From positions 1-34,064 of the forward strand of contig DASPJR010000193.1 in NCBI GenBank assembly GCA_035628505.1: a DNA stretch of 34,064 nt, in the 5' to 3' direction. Numbering within the stretch: position 1 is the stretch's first letter; every line of letters begins with the position of its first letter. Positions 14,244 to 23,360 of this stretch are shown piece by piece. The notes under the pieces were generated by a model, which was not told the DNA's origin, did no database searches, and was given only the letters and a program-made list of their open reading frames with translations. This stretch comes from DASPJR01 sp035628505. GTDB lineage: Bacteria; Planctomycetota; SZUA-567; H5-PLA8. Both the position numbers and the translations under genes were made by a program.

Positions 14244-16166
14244 ATGAACACCCGCCTGCTTCCCGCTCTGATTTTTCTCTGCTCCTCATTGCTGGCCGCC
14301 AGCGGCGATCCGCAGTTGAAAACCGATCATCCCTGGTATCCGGGCGAACTGTCGTGCTCGAACTTTGAGCGCCTTTTTAAAACGCAGGCGGAGTTGTACA
14401 CGCGCGTCACGGGTAAACCGGTCGCGACCGATGAGGACAAAGCGCTGGCCGCGTGGTACTGGCGCAATTTGAATTACGCGCACGGCGAAGAAGGCGCCGG
14501 GGATTACTGGGATAAGGGCTTCGGCAAAGGCGGAGATTCCCGCACGCGCGAATACTGGCTCGGGCTTTTCGGACACGGCTTCGGCCTGTGCGGCACAACG
14601 CATTCGCAGTGGACGGTTGAGCTGGATAATCTCCTTGGCCCTTGTCGCGGCCGCGCGGTGGGCGTAACCGGTCACAACAGCTTCGAAGTGTATCTCACCG
14701 GCGGTCCGTACAAGAACGGTTCCTGGGCGCTGCTGGATCATGACGTTTCCACGGTAATTTTCAGCCACGATGGCATCCGCCTGCTCTCTATCAAGGAAGT
14801 GATGGCTGACCTGAAGACGCTGAAAAATCCGAACTTCAAACCCGAACGCCAGCGTGGCTGGCGCGTGGCGGGACTTCACGATGATGACGCTGCGACATAC
14901 AGCACGTTTGCATGCGCTGAATACGTCCCCGGCTACGCCGGCCCGCCGCCGATGGTTCATCTGCGCGCAGGCGAATCGCTGCGCCGCTACCTGAAGCCCG
15001 GACTTGAGGACGGAAAGACTTACGTCTTCTGGGGCATGAATTACAAAACAGGCGGCGTGCCCGGACTGGAACGCAGCCGCAGCTGGGTCAATCAGCCGGA
15101 GAAGATGTATGGCTCCAAGAAGGGTACGGGTTGGGTCGCCGGCCAGGTGCGCTTTGCCAATGCCGTGTATACGTACGTCCCTGATTTTAAGGGCGGCGCA
15201 TATAAGGAAGGCGTGATCGATGAAACAAACGAGCAGGTCACGTTCGAGTTCTATACGCCCTATATCATCGGCTGTACGCCACCTAACGACAAGGCATGGG
15301 GAATCTACGACGCTGGCGGTAAGAACGGCCTCGTCGTCTCGGGCAAAGCAAGCTGCGCCGTGCGCGTGTCGACGGACCAGGGGAAGACATGGACCGAACC
15401 GGCGACTCTGTCAGGCGAGCTCGACCTGACCGATCACGTCAAAGGCCATCAGCAATACTGGATTCGTTTCGGCGCCGATCCCAAGACGCTCGCTGAAGCG
15501 GGCATCAAAATGCGGACCGTATGCCAGTGTAACGTCGCGACCATTCCTCACCTGCGCGATGGCGACAACAAGATAACCTTCGTGAGCTCCGGTCTGGGAC
15601 TTCTTTCCGCCGGACCGAACAAAGATCAGGCCCAGGCGCATGTCGTCGACGGGGGCTTTGGACAAAAAACCGTGACGCTTGAGCTCGCCCCGCCGCGCAA
15701 GGAAGTTCCCGTTGAGATCTACGCTTCGAGCTGGCAGGCTTCCGGCTCACCACCCGGACCGACCAAGTTCCAGATTGAGTACTCTGTCGACAAAGGCCAG
15801 ACGTGGCAGACCATGGTCAAAGACTGGCAGGTCATACGCCGCGAACCAGAACCCACCGACTTCTGGAGCCAGAGCATGTGCTATGGCAAAGCGAAGCTCG
15901 ACGCCAAAACCGCGCCAGGAACGCCAGTACGAGTGCGCTTTAAGAATGATGGCGGAAAACAGTACCTCAAAGCCGAAGCGCACCTGCTGTATCGCGTCAA
16001 TCAGCCCGGCGCAACAGAGGTGACGTTCGCGTGGAAAGAAGCCGATGGCGCGATAAAGAACGCCAATCACGTCTATCCGGCCGGAGGCGGTGTAGAGGAT
16101 ACATCATGGACGCTTACGGCGGGCAAAGGCGTTGAAACACTTTACGTGGAATACACGGCGAAGTGA
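14244..16166 (+). CDS. secreted transglutaminase-like domain protein
   Basis: A 640-residue exported protein with a signal peptide (about 1-20, ending LLAAS). The N-terminal domain (about 40-200) carries a Cys-His-Asp triad of the transglutaminase/protease fold: Cys116 in GLCGTTHSQ, His144 in GHNSFEVY and Asp165 in ALLDHD. The rest (about 215-640) looks like several beta-sandwich modules with Trp-rich and Thr-rich strands, including EYSVDKGQTWQTM. A PVC protein of this kind may cleave or crosslink extracellular peptides; the substrate is unknown. AGGAG lies about 8 bases before the ATG. A palindrome about 60 bases upstream suggests regulated expression. Confidence 0.75.
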   Translation: MNTRLLPALIFLCSSLLAASGDPQLKTDHPWYPGELSCSNFERLFKTQAELYTRVTGKPVATDEDKALAAWYWRNLNYAHGEEGAGDYWDKGFGKGGDSRTREYWLGLFGHGFGLCGTTHSQWTVELDNLLGPCRGRAVGVTGHNSFEVYLTGGPYKNGSWALLDHDVSTVIFSHDGIRLLSIKEVMADLKTLKNPNFKPERQRGWRVAGLHDDDAATYSTFACAEYVPGYAGPPPMVHLRAGESLRRYLKPGLEDGKTYVFWGMNYKTGGVPGLERSRSWVNQPEKMYGSKKGTGWVAGQVRFANAVYTYVPDFKGGAYKEGVIDETNEQVTFEFYTPYIIGCTPPNDKAWGIYDAGGKNGLVVSGKASCAVRVSTDQGKTWTEPATLSGELDLTDHVKGHQQYWIRFGADPKTLAEAGIKMRTVCQCNVATIPHLRDGDNKITFVSSGLGLLSAGPNKDQAQAHVVDGGFGQKTVTLELAPPRKEVPVEIYASSWQASGSPPGPTKFQIEYSVDKGQTWQTMVKDWQVIRREPEPTDFWSQSMCYGKAKLDAKTAPGTPVRVRFKNDGGKQYLKAEAHLLYRVNQPGATEVTFAWKEADGAIKNANHVYPAGGGVEDTSWTLTAGKGVETLYVEYTAK

Positions 16167-16507
16167 TGTGTGCCTATTGCTTGAGGTGAGAGGGTTTACC
16201 CTGGCTGTGTGCTGCTCGTCGTCAGTCTGAAAATTCTGCACGCTGAAAATCGGAAGAAGCCCAATGGATGGCGCACGCTGCATTAGGATGTAGCGCGCAG
16301 CGGTCGAGCACCGTTTTTTAAACTGCGCCATTTTAATATGTCTGGCATGCCCGTTTCTTTCGGGAATGCTATCGCCAGCCTCGACGGTGCATTACTTCTT
16401 TATCCTGATAGGAACGCGCGCCATTTCAGTATCTCCCTAATGACGTGATGTGCAGCAATTGTCAGCGGCCTCGGCCTTGCGACATATTACTTTTATACGG
16501 GCGCGAC
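16167..16507. other. intergenic region before the ABC-transporter operon
   Basis: About 340 bases with no credible gene. CGGT-CGAGC-ACCG followed by six T (16301-16319) is a weak terminator-like signal for the upstream gene. A second hairpin with arms GCATGCCCG / CGGGAATGC (one mismatch) spans 16345-16369. The operon promoter should lie after it, but I cannot place it with confidence. Confidence 0.5.
16301..16319 (+). terminator. weak intrinsic terminator-like hairpin
   Basis: A 4-bp stem CGGT / ACCG with a 5-base loop and a following run of six T, about 135 bases after the transglutaminase-like gene. The stem is short, so this is tentative. Confidence 0.3.
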
Positions 16508-17401
16508 ATGAACCTTCTTCGCTGCGTTTCAATTCTTCTCGCACTCTTTTTTGTCAGTGGCTGCGGCAAGCAGACGCTCGTCGAAACTCCGTCGGCCCAA
16601 ATCGAAGCTGGCTGGGACGCGTACCGATTGGGCGAGTACAAACGCGCAATTGAGTGCTTCGAGGCCGCCAGTCGCAGCGGCGCAGGAACGGACGCTGAAG
16701 CGCACGCGCTGTACGGACTCGCCTCAACATGGAATCTACGGCGGCCCGGCAACGATCCCATAAAAGCCGCTGCGATCTACGAGAAGATCATCGCGTCAGC
16801 GAAGACGCCTGCGGCCAAGGACGTGGCTGCATGGAGTTCCCTGGCACTGGCACGCATGAAACATCTGGTCGGCGTCGATGAGCAACCCGACTATCCGGCA
16901 GTGCGCGAAGCGTACCAGGCCTGCATCGATCAGTTTCCCGGGCATCCTGCCGCCGACGAAGCGTTCATTCATCAGCAGTCCACGTATCTTGCGGCGTTGG
17001 CGCCGCAGGATGCGCAAGTGGCGGCGGAGCGACTCGAAAAATTCGTAGCCGAGCGCAGCGATTCACCGTTGCTGAGCGCCGCATGGTTGCTGCTGGCCGA
17101 GGCGCGTCAGATTCTCTGTCAGCCGGAAGCTTCGCTGGCCGCGCGCATCCGCTCGCTCGAGACACTCGAAGAAGACGAAACGAATCCGACGGATAAGGCG
17201 CTCACGTATTGGAAGATTGCCACCGTGGCCGAGTTCGATGCGGGTGACTTTGCGACGGCGCGCAAGTACTACAATCTGCTGATCAGCGAATACGACAACG
17301 ACATCCGTCTGTTCGCCTCGCGCGCCGCGCTGAAACGTATGGATGAGCTCGAAGCAACGTTGATCGCTGAAAGAGCGGAGAGAACGGAGGCTTCTCGGTG
17401 A
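16508..17401 (+). CDS. TPR-like lipoprotein, first gene of an ABC-transport operon
   Basis: A 297-residue lipoprotein. The start at 16508 gives a classical lipoprotein signal, with lipobox FVSGC and Cys19 as the lipidation site. The rest is all-helical with tetratricopeptide-like units: AGWDAYRLGEYKRAIECFEAA (about 34-55), ALYGLAS...DPIKAAAIYEKII, YPAVREAYQACIDQFPGHPAADEA and ATARKYYNLLISEY. TPR lipoproteins usually organise protein complexes at the membrane. The stop overlaps the next start (GTGA), so it is translationally coupled to the solute-binding protein and may be an accessory part of that transporter. Confidence 0.82.
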   Translation: MNLLRCVSILLALFFVSGCGKQTLVETPSAQIEAGWDAYRLGEYKRAIECFEAASRSGAGTDAEAHALYGLASTWNLRRPGNDPIKAAAIYEKIIASAKTPAAKDVAAWSSLALARMKHLVGVDEQPDYPAVREAYQACIDQFPGHPAADEAFIHQQSTYLAALAPQDAQVAAERLEKFVAERSDSPLLSAAWLLLAEARQILCQPEASLAARIRSLETLEEDETNPTDKALTYWKIATVAEFDAGDFATARKYYNLLISEYDNDIRLFASRAALKRMDELEATLIAERAERTEASR

Positions 17402-19161
17402 GGCCGTCGATTCTCACCACGCCCTCGCAACGACACAAACAGCGGAAGGGCGCGCAAGCACTCTCGTTTGTGCGCGTTTACTTCGCGCTGTTCGTCATTG
17501 GCGCAGCGTTTTTCTGGTCTATTTACTCCATCGTAACCACGCGAGCTGAAGAAGCACCTCCGGGAACTACGACGCTGCGCATCGGACACTGGCAGCTTGA
17601 AACCGGGGTGCGCGATGGACTTTCGAAACTTGCCGCCGAGTACCAGAAGCTGCATCCGAACGTGCGCATCGTCCAGGACGCAATTCCCATCTCCGTCTAC
17701 CCGACGTGGCTGACGACGAACCTGCTCGGCGGAACGGCTCCGGACATGGTCGAGGTGCCGCGCTACCACATGCCCGACGACATCATTCTCTCCTTCCACA
17801 ACCGCTACTTCCTGCCGATCACGCCGTACATCACGCGCCCGAATCCATACAACAAGGGCACGAACCTCGAAGGCGTTCCGCTGCGGAAAACATTCAAGGA
17901 CGGCATGCGCAACGCATATGTAAAAGAGACGCAGGAATACATGTCGATTCCACTCTCGCTTTTCGGCGCGCGCGTGTTTTACAACAAGGACCTGCTGAAG
18001 AAGCTCACGGGTTTGAATGAAGCGCCGAGCGACTACCGCGCGTTTTTGAAAGTCTGCGCGCAGATCGAAACGCAGAAAAATGAGAAAGGGCAGCGCTATG
18101 CGGCGATTGCCGGATCGCGCGACCATCTCTGGGCATGGGAGGCGATGATGTTCGATCCCCTTACCTACCCGGCCGTGCGGCGCGTGGACTTCAATCGCGA
18201 TGGCGTGGTCAGTTCACACGAGTTGTTTGTAGCGATCAAGACCGACCGCATGAGTCTCACCTTTCCGGCATTCAAGGCGCGCTACCAGATGATGCGCGAG
18301 GTCACGAATCACTTTCAGGTCGGCTATACAGGCGTCCCGCTGGGCGATGCGATCTTTCTCTTTGCGCAGCAGCGCGCGGTCTTCCTCAGCACCGGCACGT
18401 GGGACGCACGCAGCCTGCAGACGCAAGCGAATGGGAAATTTGAAATTGGCATCATGGATTTCCCAAGGCCGGCGCCGTCAGATCCCGAATACGGCTCGCT
18501 GATGGAAGGGCCCGTTTACGAAGAGCAGGAGCAGGGATTTCCCTTCGCGGTTACGCGCAATTCAAAGAACGCCGAGATCGCCGTCGATTTTCTTCTCTTT
18601 CTCGCGGCGCAGAAGCAGAACGAAGAGCTCAACAGCATCATGGGCTGGATCCCGAGCATCCAGGGCGCAAAAATTGATTCGTTCCTCAAGCCGTTCGAGC
18701 CACATCTCGAAGGCGTCTACACAGCGCTGATGCTGCGCCTCGGCGGCGAAACGCGAAACAAGTATCAACAGGTTTATTCACTGTACCAATCCAAGCAGAT
18801 CGACTTCGACCAGCTCGTTAAAGAATTTGAACCGTTCTACAAGACGCGCGGCGAGGCGGATTACCTGGAGTCCCAGCGTGACTGGCGGCGCGGCATCCTC
18901 ATCAATGAGCAGCTTCTGGCCGCTCAACGCGCCCGCGCGATGCTTGGCACTGGCGACGAGCAGAAACTGCGCTGGATCAAGTACCGCGCGTTCACGACCT
19001 CGCGGCAGGTGCTGCCTGAAGTGGAACACAGCCAGCAGCTTGCGCTGATCCGCAACGGGCCGAGCCTGAAATCGACGGGGCCCTATGAGTACAGCGCCGA
19101 GCTGCTCGATCGTGTGCGGCGGCGCATCTTTGGCGCGCACAAGGAAGCGGCGGCGCGATGA
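17398..19161 (+). CDS. extracellular solute-binding protein of a carbohydrate-type ABC transporter, membrane-anchored
   Basis: A 587-residue family 1 (MalE/UgpB-like) solute-binding protein, longer than the usual ~430. It starts with GTG at 17398, with GGAGG 7 bases upstream, overlapping the previous stop. A single hydrophobic segment (about 26-46) is preceded by a basic stretch and has no obvious cleavage site or lipobox, so it is probably a membrane anchor. The mature part begins TTLRIGHWQLETG. LAAEYQKLHPNVRIV and GGTAPDMVEV are typical of the fold. Residues 264-275 read DFNRDGVVSSHE, a perfect EF-hand-type calcium loop (Asp1, Asn3, Asp5, Gly6, Glu12). The C-terminal ~100 residues are an extra helical region. 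It is coupled to the fused permease. Confidence 0.88.
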   Translation: MRPSILTTPSQRHKQRKGAQALSFVRVYFALFVIGAAFFWSIYSIVTTRAEEAPPGTTTLRIGHWQLETGVRDGLSKLAAEYQKLHPNVRIVQDAIPISVYPTWLTTNLLGGTAPDMVEVPRYHMPDDIILSFHNRYFLPITPYITRPNPYNKGTNLEGVPLRKTFKDGMRNAYVKETQEYMSIPLSLFGARVFYNKDLLKKLTGLNEAPSDYRAFLKVCAQIETQKNEKGQRYAAIAGSRDHLWAWEAMMFDPLTYPAVRRVDFNRDGVVSSHELFVAIKTDRMSLTFPAFKARYQMMREVTNHFQVGYTGVPLGDAIFLFAQQRAVFLSTGTWDARSLQTQANGKFEIGIMDFPRPAPSDPEYGSLMEGPVYEEQEQGFPFAVTRNSKNAEIAVDFLLFLAAQKQNEELNSIMGWIPSIQGAKIDSFLKPFEPHLEGVYTALMLRLGGETRNKYQQVYSLYQSKQIDFDQLVKEFEPFYKTRGEADYLESQRDWRRGILINEQLLAAQRARAMLGTGDEQKLRWIKYRAFTTSRQVLPEVEHSQQLALIRNGPSLKSTGPYEYSAELLDRVRRRIFGAHKEAAAR

Positions 19162-21149
19162 TGGTACCCAAGAAAATAAAATGGACGGAAGTGCGGCACC
19201 ATTGGGAGATTTATCTCTTCATCGTGCCGACGCTCTTTCTCATCGGCCTTTTCCAGTATTACCCGGCTGCGAGCGGCGTGTTCCACAGCTTCTTCCGCTG
19301 GAACGGAGCAGACATTTCAGAGTACGTAGGCTGGGACAATTACAGCGACCTGTTCGGCTCGATGGCGTTCTGGCACTCCTTTAAAGTCGCCTTCATTCTC
19401 GGCGCGTGGAATGTCTTCAAAATGCTGCCTCCGCTGATCGTTGCGGTCTGCATTCACCGCTGCCGCAGCGAAAAGATTCAGTTCCTTTATCGCTGCCTTT
19501 TCGTCGTGCCCATGGTTATTCCCGGACTGATCGTGGCGATGATCTGGCGCTACTTTTTCTTTGAACCTTCGAATGGCTATCTCAATCATTTCCTCTACTC
19601 CAGCGGCATCTTTGATGTGCTCTGCTCACTCGATCGAGTGCTTCATCTGGGCAACGTACAGCACGGTGTCTATCAGCCGCTGTTCGCGCCCGAGATTGCA
19701 CCGAACTGGCTCGGCCATCCAAAGCTGATTCTCGCCGCGTGCGTGCTGTGGGGATTTCCGTGGGTGGGCTCGTTTGCAGTGCTGACGCACCTGGCCAAGC
19801 TGCAGAACATCAGCAAAGATGTTTACGAAGCGGCCGACATTGATGGCGTGAGCTGGTGGTCGAAATTCACGCGCATCGAATTCCCGCTCATCATGAGCTC
19901 CATTTATCTGCTGCTGGTGTTCACCATCATCGATACAATCAAGGATGCCGCGATTATTCTTGCGCTCGCCGACATGGACGGTGGTCCCGGCGGCGCGGCG
20001 TCCGTACCCGCGCTTTTCATGATTCGCAAAGCATTCAAAGACAATCAGATGGGCTACGCGTGCGCCATCGGAATCGTGCTCACGCTCGTCGTCATGCTGC
20101 TGCAGAAAGCCAGCACGCTTTTTCTACATTGGGAAGATATGTCGAGTACCCGCAAGTCGCAGCTTCGAGCCGCCGGAGGCCTGGCCGGATTCGCGTTGCT
20201 GGCCAGCGCGCAGTCACCGTTGCTCGGCGCCGCTCTGTTCATGCTCGTGATGCCCTATGGAAAGCTGCGCACTATCCTCAGCGGCTTCAGGAGCTCCTCA
20301 TCCGCAGGCAAGGCGCCGCGTTCGAGCAAAGCGGGCACATTTGTGTTGCGCGCGGCCAAGCACCTGACCATCTGGCTGGTACTCACGACGGCGTTCCTTC
20401 CCGTTTACCTAATGCTCATCGTTAGCCTGAAAACGAATCAGCAGTTCAACGAATTTCCGGCGACCCTCACTGCGCCGTACCATTTCGAGAACTGGTCGAA
20501 GGCATGGTCGATTGTCGGGCCAAGCGTCGCGAACAGTATTTTCCTCTCAATCTCGACAACCTTCCTGACCCTCGCGTTTGCCCTGGGAGCATCATACTTT
20601 TTCGCGCGCCAGCGCATGCCTTTCTCGGGCGTGCTCTGGAATGCCGTGCTGGTCCTGATGATGATGCCGGCAATCGCCAACCTGATGCCGCTCTATGGGC
20701 TGCTGCGCGACATTTCACTGCTTAATTCGCTTTCAGCGCTTATTCTCGTCGGCGCTGCCACTGGCCAGGTCTTCAGCATTTTTGTGCTGCGCAATTTTAT
20801 CTCCGATCTTCCGCAGGATCTGTTTGAAGCGGCAGAGATCGACGGTGCCAGCCATTTCCAGCAACTCAAGACGATTGTCGCTCCGCTGTCGGGCACGATT
20901 CTTGGAACGATCGGGGTGATGCTGTTCATCCAGCAGTGGAACGAATTCGTGCTTCCGCTGATCGTCATGCGCGACCAGACAAGGCTGCCTGTCATGGTCG
21001 CGATGCAGCGCATGGCCGGCGAATACATCCCGCAGTACGGCCCGCTGATGGCCGGCTATGCAATTGTCAGCGTCCCCATCATTATCCTGTTCATCTTTTC
21101 GATGAAATTGTTTATCAAAGGGATGACCGAAGGTGCGGTGAAGGGCTGA
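19158..21149 (+). CDS. fused MalF-MalG-type ABC transporter permease
   Basis: A 663-residue inner-membrane protein joining two binding-protein-dependent permease domains that are normally separate subunits. The first half (about 15-330) has the EAA loop EAADIDGVSWWSKFTRIEFP from residue 224. The second half (about 390-663) has EAAEIDGASHFQQLKTIVAP from residue 557 and ends KLFIKGMTEGAVKG, as MalG-like proteins do. The linker (about 335-385) holds extra hydrophobic segments and a Ser/Lys-rich loop. The ATG overlaps the solute-binding protein stop (ATGA). The two EAA loops should dock on an ATPase, which is not encoded in the window; a shared MsmK/UgpC-like ATPase elsewhere is likely. Confidence 0.92.
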   Translation: MMVPKKIKWTEVRHHWEIYLFIVPTLFLIGLFQYYPAASGVFHSFFRWNGADISEYVGWDNYSDLFGSMAFWHSFKVAFILGAWNVFKMLPPLIVAVCIHRCRSEKIQFLYRCLFVVPMVIPGLIVAMIWRYFFFEPSNGYLNHFLYSSGIFDVLCSLDRVLHLGNVQHGVYQPLFAPEIAPNWLGHPKLILAACVLWGFPWVGSFAVLTHLAKLQNISKDVYEAADIDGVSWWSKFTRIEFPLIMSSIYLLLVFTIIDTIKDAAIILALADMDGGPGGAASVPALFMIRKAFKDNQMGYACAIGIVLTLVVMLLQKASTLFLHWEDMSSTRKSQLRAAGGLAGFALLASAQSPLLGAALFMLVMPYGKLRTILSGFRSSSSAGKAPRSSKAGTFVLRAAKHLTIWLVLTTAFLPVYLMLIVSLKTNQQFNEFPATLTAPYHFENWSKAWSIVGPSVANSIFLSISTTFLTLAFALGASYFFARQRMPFSGVLWNAVLVLMMMPAIANLMPLYGLLRDISLLNSLSALILVGAATGQVFSIFVLRNFISDLPQDLFEAAEIDGASHFQQLKTIVAPLSGTILGTIGVMLFIQQWNEFVLPLIVMRDQTRLPVMVAMQRMAGEYIPQYGPLMAGYAIVSVPIIILFIFSMKLFIKGMTEGAVKG

Positions 21150-21159
21150 TGGAGGGGAT

Positions 21160-23214
21160 ATGACAGAGTTGCGACTGGAAAAATATGAAATTCCGGCGGC
21201 GGAGCTCGGGCCGGAGAACCCGCTGCCCGCGTTCCGTACGAAAACCCAGGATCTGCCGGTCACCATCGATCCCAGTGTTCCGCCTGAGGACGGACGTCAT
21301 CTCGGCTGGCGCACGGGGTACCGCGTGCTGCCGCACCGGCTGCAGGATGGATACAACCGGGATCTTCGGCCGCGGGCGTTCAAAGCCTATGTGCTTGAGA
21401 ATGAATTCCTGCGCGCGACGTTCCTGCCCGAAGTCGGCGGCCGCCTCGTCTCGTTGGTTCACAAGCCCAAAGAACGCGAGCTGCTTGATCGCAATCCTGT
21501 TTTTCAGCCGGCAAATCTAGCTCTGCGAAACGCCTGGTTCAGTGGCGGCATCGAGTGGAACACCTGCCATTTCGGCCACTATTATCTGACCTGCTCGCCC
21601 GTTTTTGCGGCGCGCGTTCAAGGCTCGCAAGGCGAGCCTGTCCTTCGTCTTTACGAATGGGATCGCGTCAAAGGATTTCCGTGGCAGATTGACTTTCACC
21701 TGCCGCCGGGCTCGCCATTTCTGATCACGCGCGTGCGGCTGCTCAACCCGCAAGAGCACCAGCTTCCAATGTACTGGTGGACGAACATGGCCGTACCGGA
21801 ACTGCCCGGCACGCGCGTTCTGTGCCCGGCGGATTCGGCGCTGCAATCGTCGAATGGCAAGCAGATCGCCATGATGCATATGCCCATCTTCGAAGGCCGC
21901 GACATTTCTTACGGCGCGGACTTGCCGAATTCGCGCGAGCTCTTTTTCCGCATTCCCGACGGCCAGCGCCGCTGGGAAGCCGCGCTCAACCGCGATGGCA
22001 CCGGACTGGTTCACGCGTCCACCTCTCGGCTGCTCGGGCGCAAAGTGTTTTACTGGGGAAGCCATGCAGGCGGGCGCCGCTGGCAGGAATTTCTGTCGGT
22101 GCCGGGCCGCGCGTACCTGGAAATCCAGGCGGGACTTGCGCGCACGCAGCTGGAATCGGTGCCGATGCCTGCCGGCGCCGAGTGGACGTGGACTGAAGCC
22201 TTTGGTCTGCTCGAAGCCGATCCGAAAAAAGTTCATGCCGCCGATTGGGAAAGTTCCTGGCGCGCGGCCGACGCGGCGCTCGAGATGGCGCTGCCGCAGA
22301 CGAAGCTTGACCAGGCGTACACGGACCTTGCGCGGGTGACCTCGCGGCCGGCGCAGGAGATCCTGGCAAGCGGCTCCGGCTGGGGCGCGCTGGAGCGAAA
22401 GCGCTTGAAGAAATCCGGTGCGGGCGACCGCATTCCGGCGGAGCTCGATTTCGGAAGCATCTCGGAAGAGCAGAAGCCCTGGCTGGAACTCCTCGAGAAT
22501 GGCGCGCTGCCTGAGCGCTCGCCGGAAGCTGGCACGGGCGCGCTGATGGTTCAGCCGGAATGGCAGAAGCTGCTTGAGGCGGCGGTAAATGCCGGTCGCG
22601 GCGACCATTGGTTGTCGTGGTGGCACCTGGGCAACATGCGCCTGGAAAATTTCGACGAGGCGGGCGCGCACGAGGCGTGGGAGAAATCCGTGCAGCGCCG
22701 GCGCACCGGCTGGGCGCTGCGCAATCTTTCCGTGCTGGCCAGCCGCGATGCCGTTCGCGAAAACCCGCCGGCGATCAAATTCCATTCTCCCGAGAACCCA
22801 ACGCCGACAGCATGCGAGCTGCTCAAGGCCGCGTGGGAGGCCGGACCGCAGGTGCCGTCGCTCGCGCTTGAGTACGCGCAAATGCTTCTGCAGACAAAGC
22901 AGTACCAGGAACTCCACCGACTGACATCGGCGTTGCCGGAGGAACTCCGGCGCAACGAGCGCATTCACATTCTCGCTGCGTTCGCGGCCCTTCAGGCGGG
23001 CGAGCTCGACAAAGTCACACCGCTGTTCGAGCGCGATTTCGCGACGATCCGCGAAGGCGAAGTGACATTGACCGATATCTGGTTCGCTTACCACGAACAG
23101 CGCATCGCGGCCGCGGAAAAGATTCCAATTGACGACACGCTTCGCCGCCGCGTGAAAAAGGAATTCCCACCGCCGCAGAAAATCGATTTCCGTATCATCT
23201 CGGAGCCGACTTGA
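21160..23214 (+). CDS. DUF5107 domain protein with C-terminal helical repeats
   Basis: A 684-residue cytoplasmic protein (no signal peptide). Residues about 65-370 match DUF5107, a beta-sandwich domain related to the galactose-mutarotase/glycoside-processing fold: LPEVGGRLVSLVHK, GGIEWNTCHFGHYYLTCSP, QLPMYWWTNMAVP and WGSHAGGRRWQEFLS. Residues about 400-684 are helical and TPR-like. It is the last gene of the operon, 10 bases after the permease, with GGAGG just before the ATG. The likely job is processing an imported sugar or glycan; the reaction is unknown. A stem-loop of repeat type is embedded at 21621-21639. Confidence 0.85.
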   Translation: MTELRLEKYEIPAAELGPENPLPAFRTKTQDLPVTIDPSVPPEDGRHLGWRTGYRVLPHRLQDGYNRDLRPRAFKAYVLENEFLRATFLPEVGGRLVSLVHKPKERELLDRNPVFQPANLALRNAWFSGGIEWNTCHFGHYYLTCSPVFAARVQGSQGEPVLRLYEWDRVKGFPWQIDFHLPPGSPFLITRVRLLNPQEHQLPMYWWTNMAVPELPGTRVLCPADSALQSSNGKQIAMMHMPIFEGRDISYGADLPNSRELFFRIPDGQRRWEAALNRDGTGLVHASTSRLLGRKVFYWGSHAGGRRWQEFLSVPGRAYLEIQAGLARTQLESVPMPAGAEWTWTEAFGLLEADPKKVHAADWESSWRAADAALEMALPQTKLDQAYTDLARVTSRPAQEILASGSGWGALERKRLKKSGAGDRIPAELDFGSISEEQKPWLELLENGALPERSPEAGTGALMVQPEWQKLLEAAVNAGRGDHWLSWWHLGNMRLENFDEAGAHEAWEKSVQRRRTGWALRNLSVLASRDAVRENPPAIKFHSPENPTPTACELLKAAWEAGPQVPSLALEYAQMLLQTKQYQELHRLTSALPEELRRNERIHILAAFAALQAGELDKVTPLFERDFATIREGEVTLTDIWFAYHEQRIAAAEKIPIDDTLRRRVKKEFPPPQKIDFRIISEPT
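21621..21639 (+). repeat. stem-loop repeat inside the DUF5107 gene
   Basis: Perfect 8-bp arms AGGCTCGC / GCGAGCCT with loop AAG, followed by GTCC. The shape (8-bp stem, 3-base loop) matches the repeat at 30966-30984 but the loop differs. It encodes a surface-like Gly/Gln/Ser stretch within the domain. It may be a repeat that invaded the gene in frame, or chance. Confidence 0.4.
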
Positions 23215-23230
23215 GCCGACACGACTTCAA

Positions 23231-23263
23231 CACGGAGGCACAGAGGTCACGGAGGACACGGAG
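23231..23263. repeat. short-period intergenic repeat (cacggagg type)
   Basis: Four imperfect 8-9 base units, CACGGAGG, CACAGAGG, TCACGGAGG and ACACGGAG, follow the end of the ABC operon. Confidence 0.6.
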
Positions 23264-23334
23264 CAACAATCTTCTGTTTCGAATTCTGCTTCAGCAGCGA
23301 TTCATTGAAAATTTAAACGGTCAGTTCCTGTCGT

Positions 23335-23356
23335 CTTGGCGGCTGGCGGTTCAAAG
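23335..23356. repeat. short intergenic repeat (cttggcg type), second copy
   Basis: CTTGGCGGCTGGCGGTTC plus AAAG, closely related to 12463-12480. Like that copy it sits between convergent genes. It ends a few bases before the stop codon of the gene at 23361. Confidence 0.45.
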
Positions 23357-23360
23357 ACGT

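Noticed and set aside
16104..16331. 75-codon minus-strand frame in the gap before the ABC operon
   Set aside because: It overlaps the end of the transglutaminase-like gene, has no recognisable sequence and no good start signal.
21517..23094. 525-codon open frame on the minus strand
   Set aside because: It is antisense to the DUF5107 gene and has Arg-rich composition without any recognisable motif.
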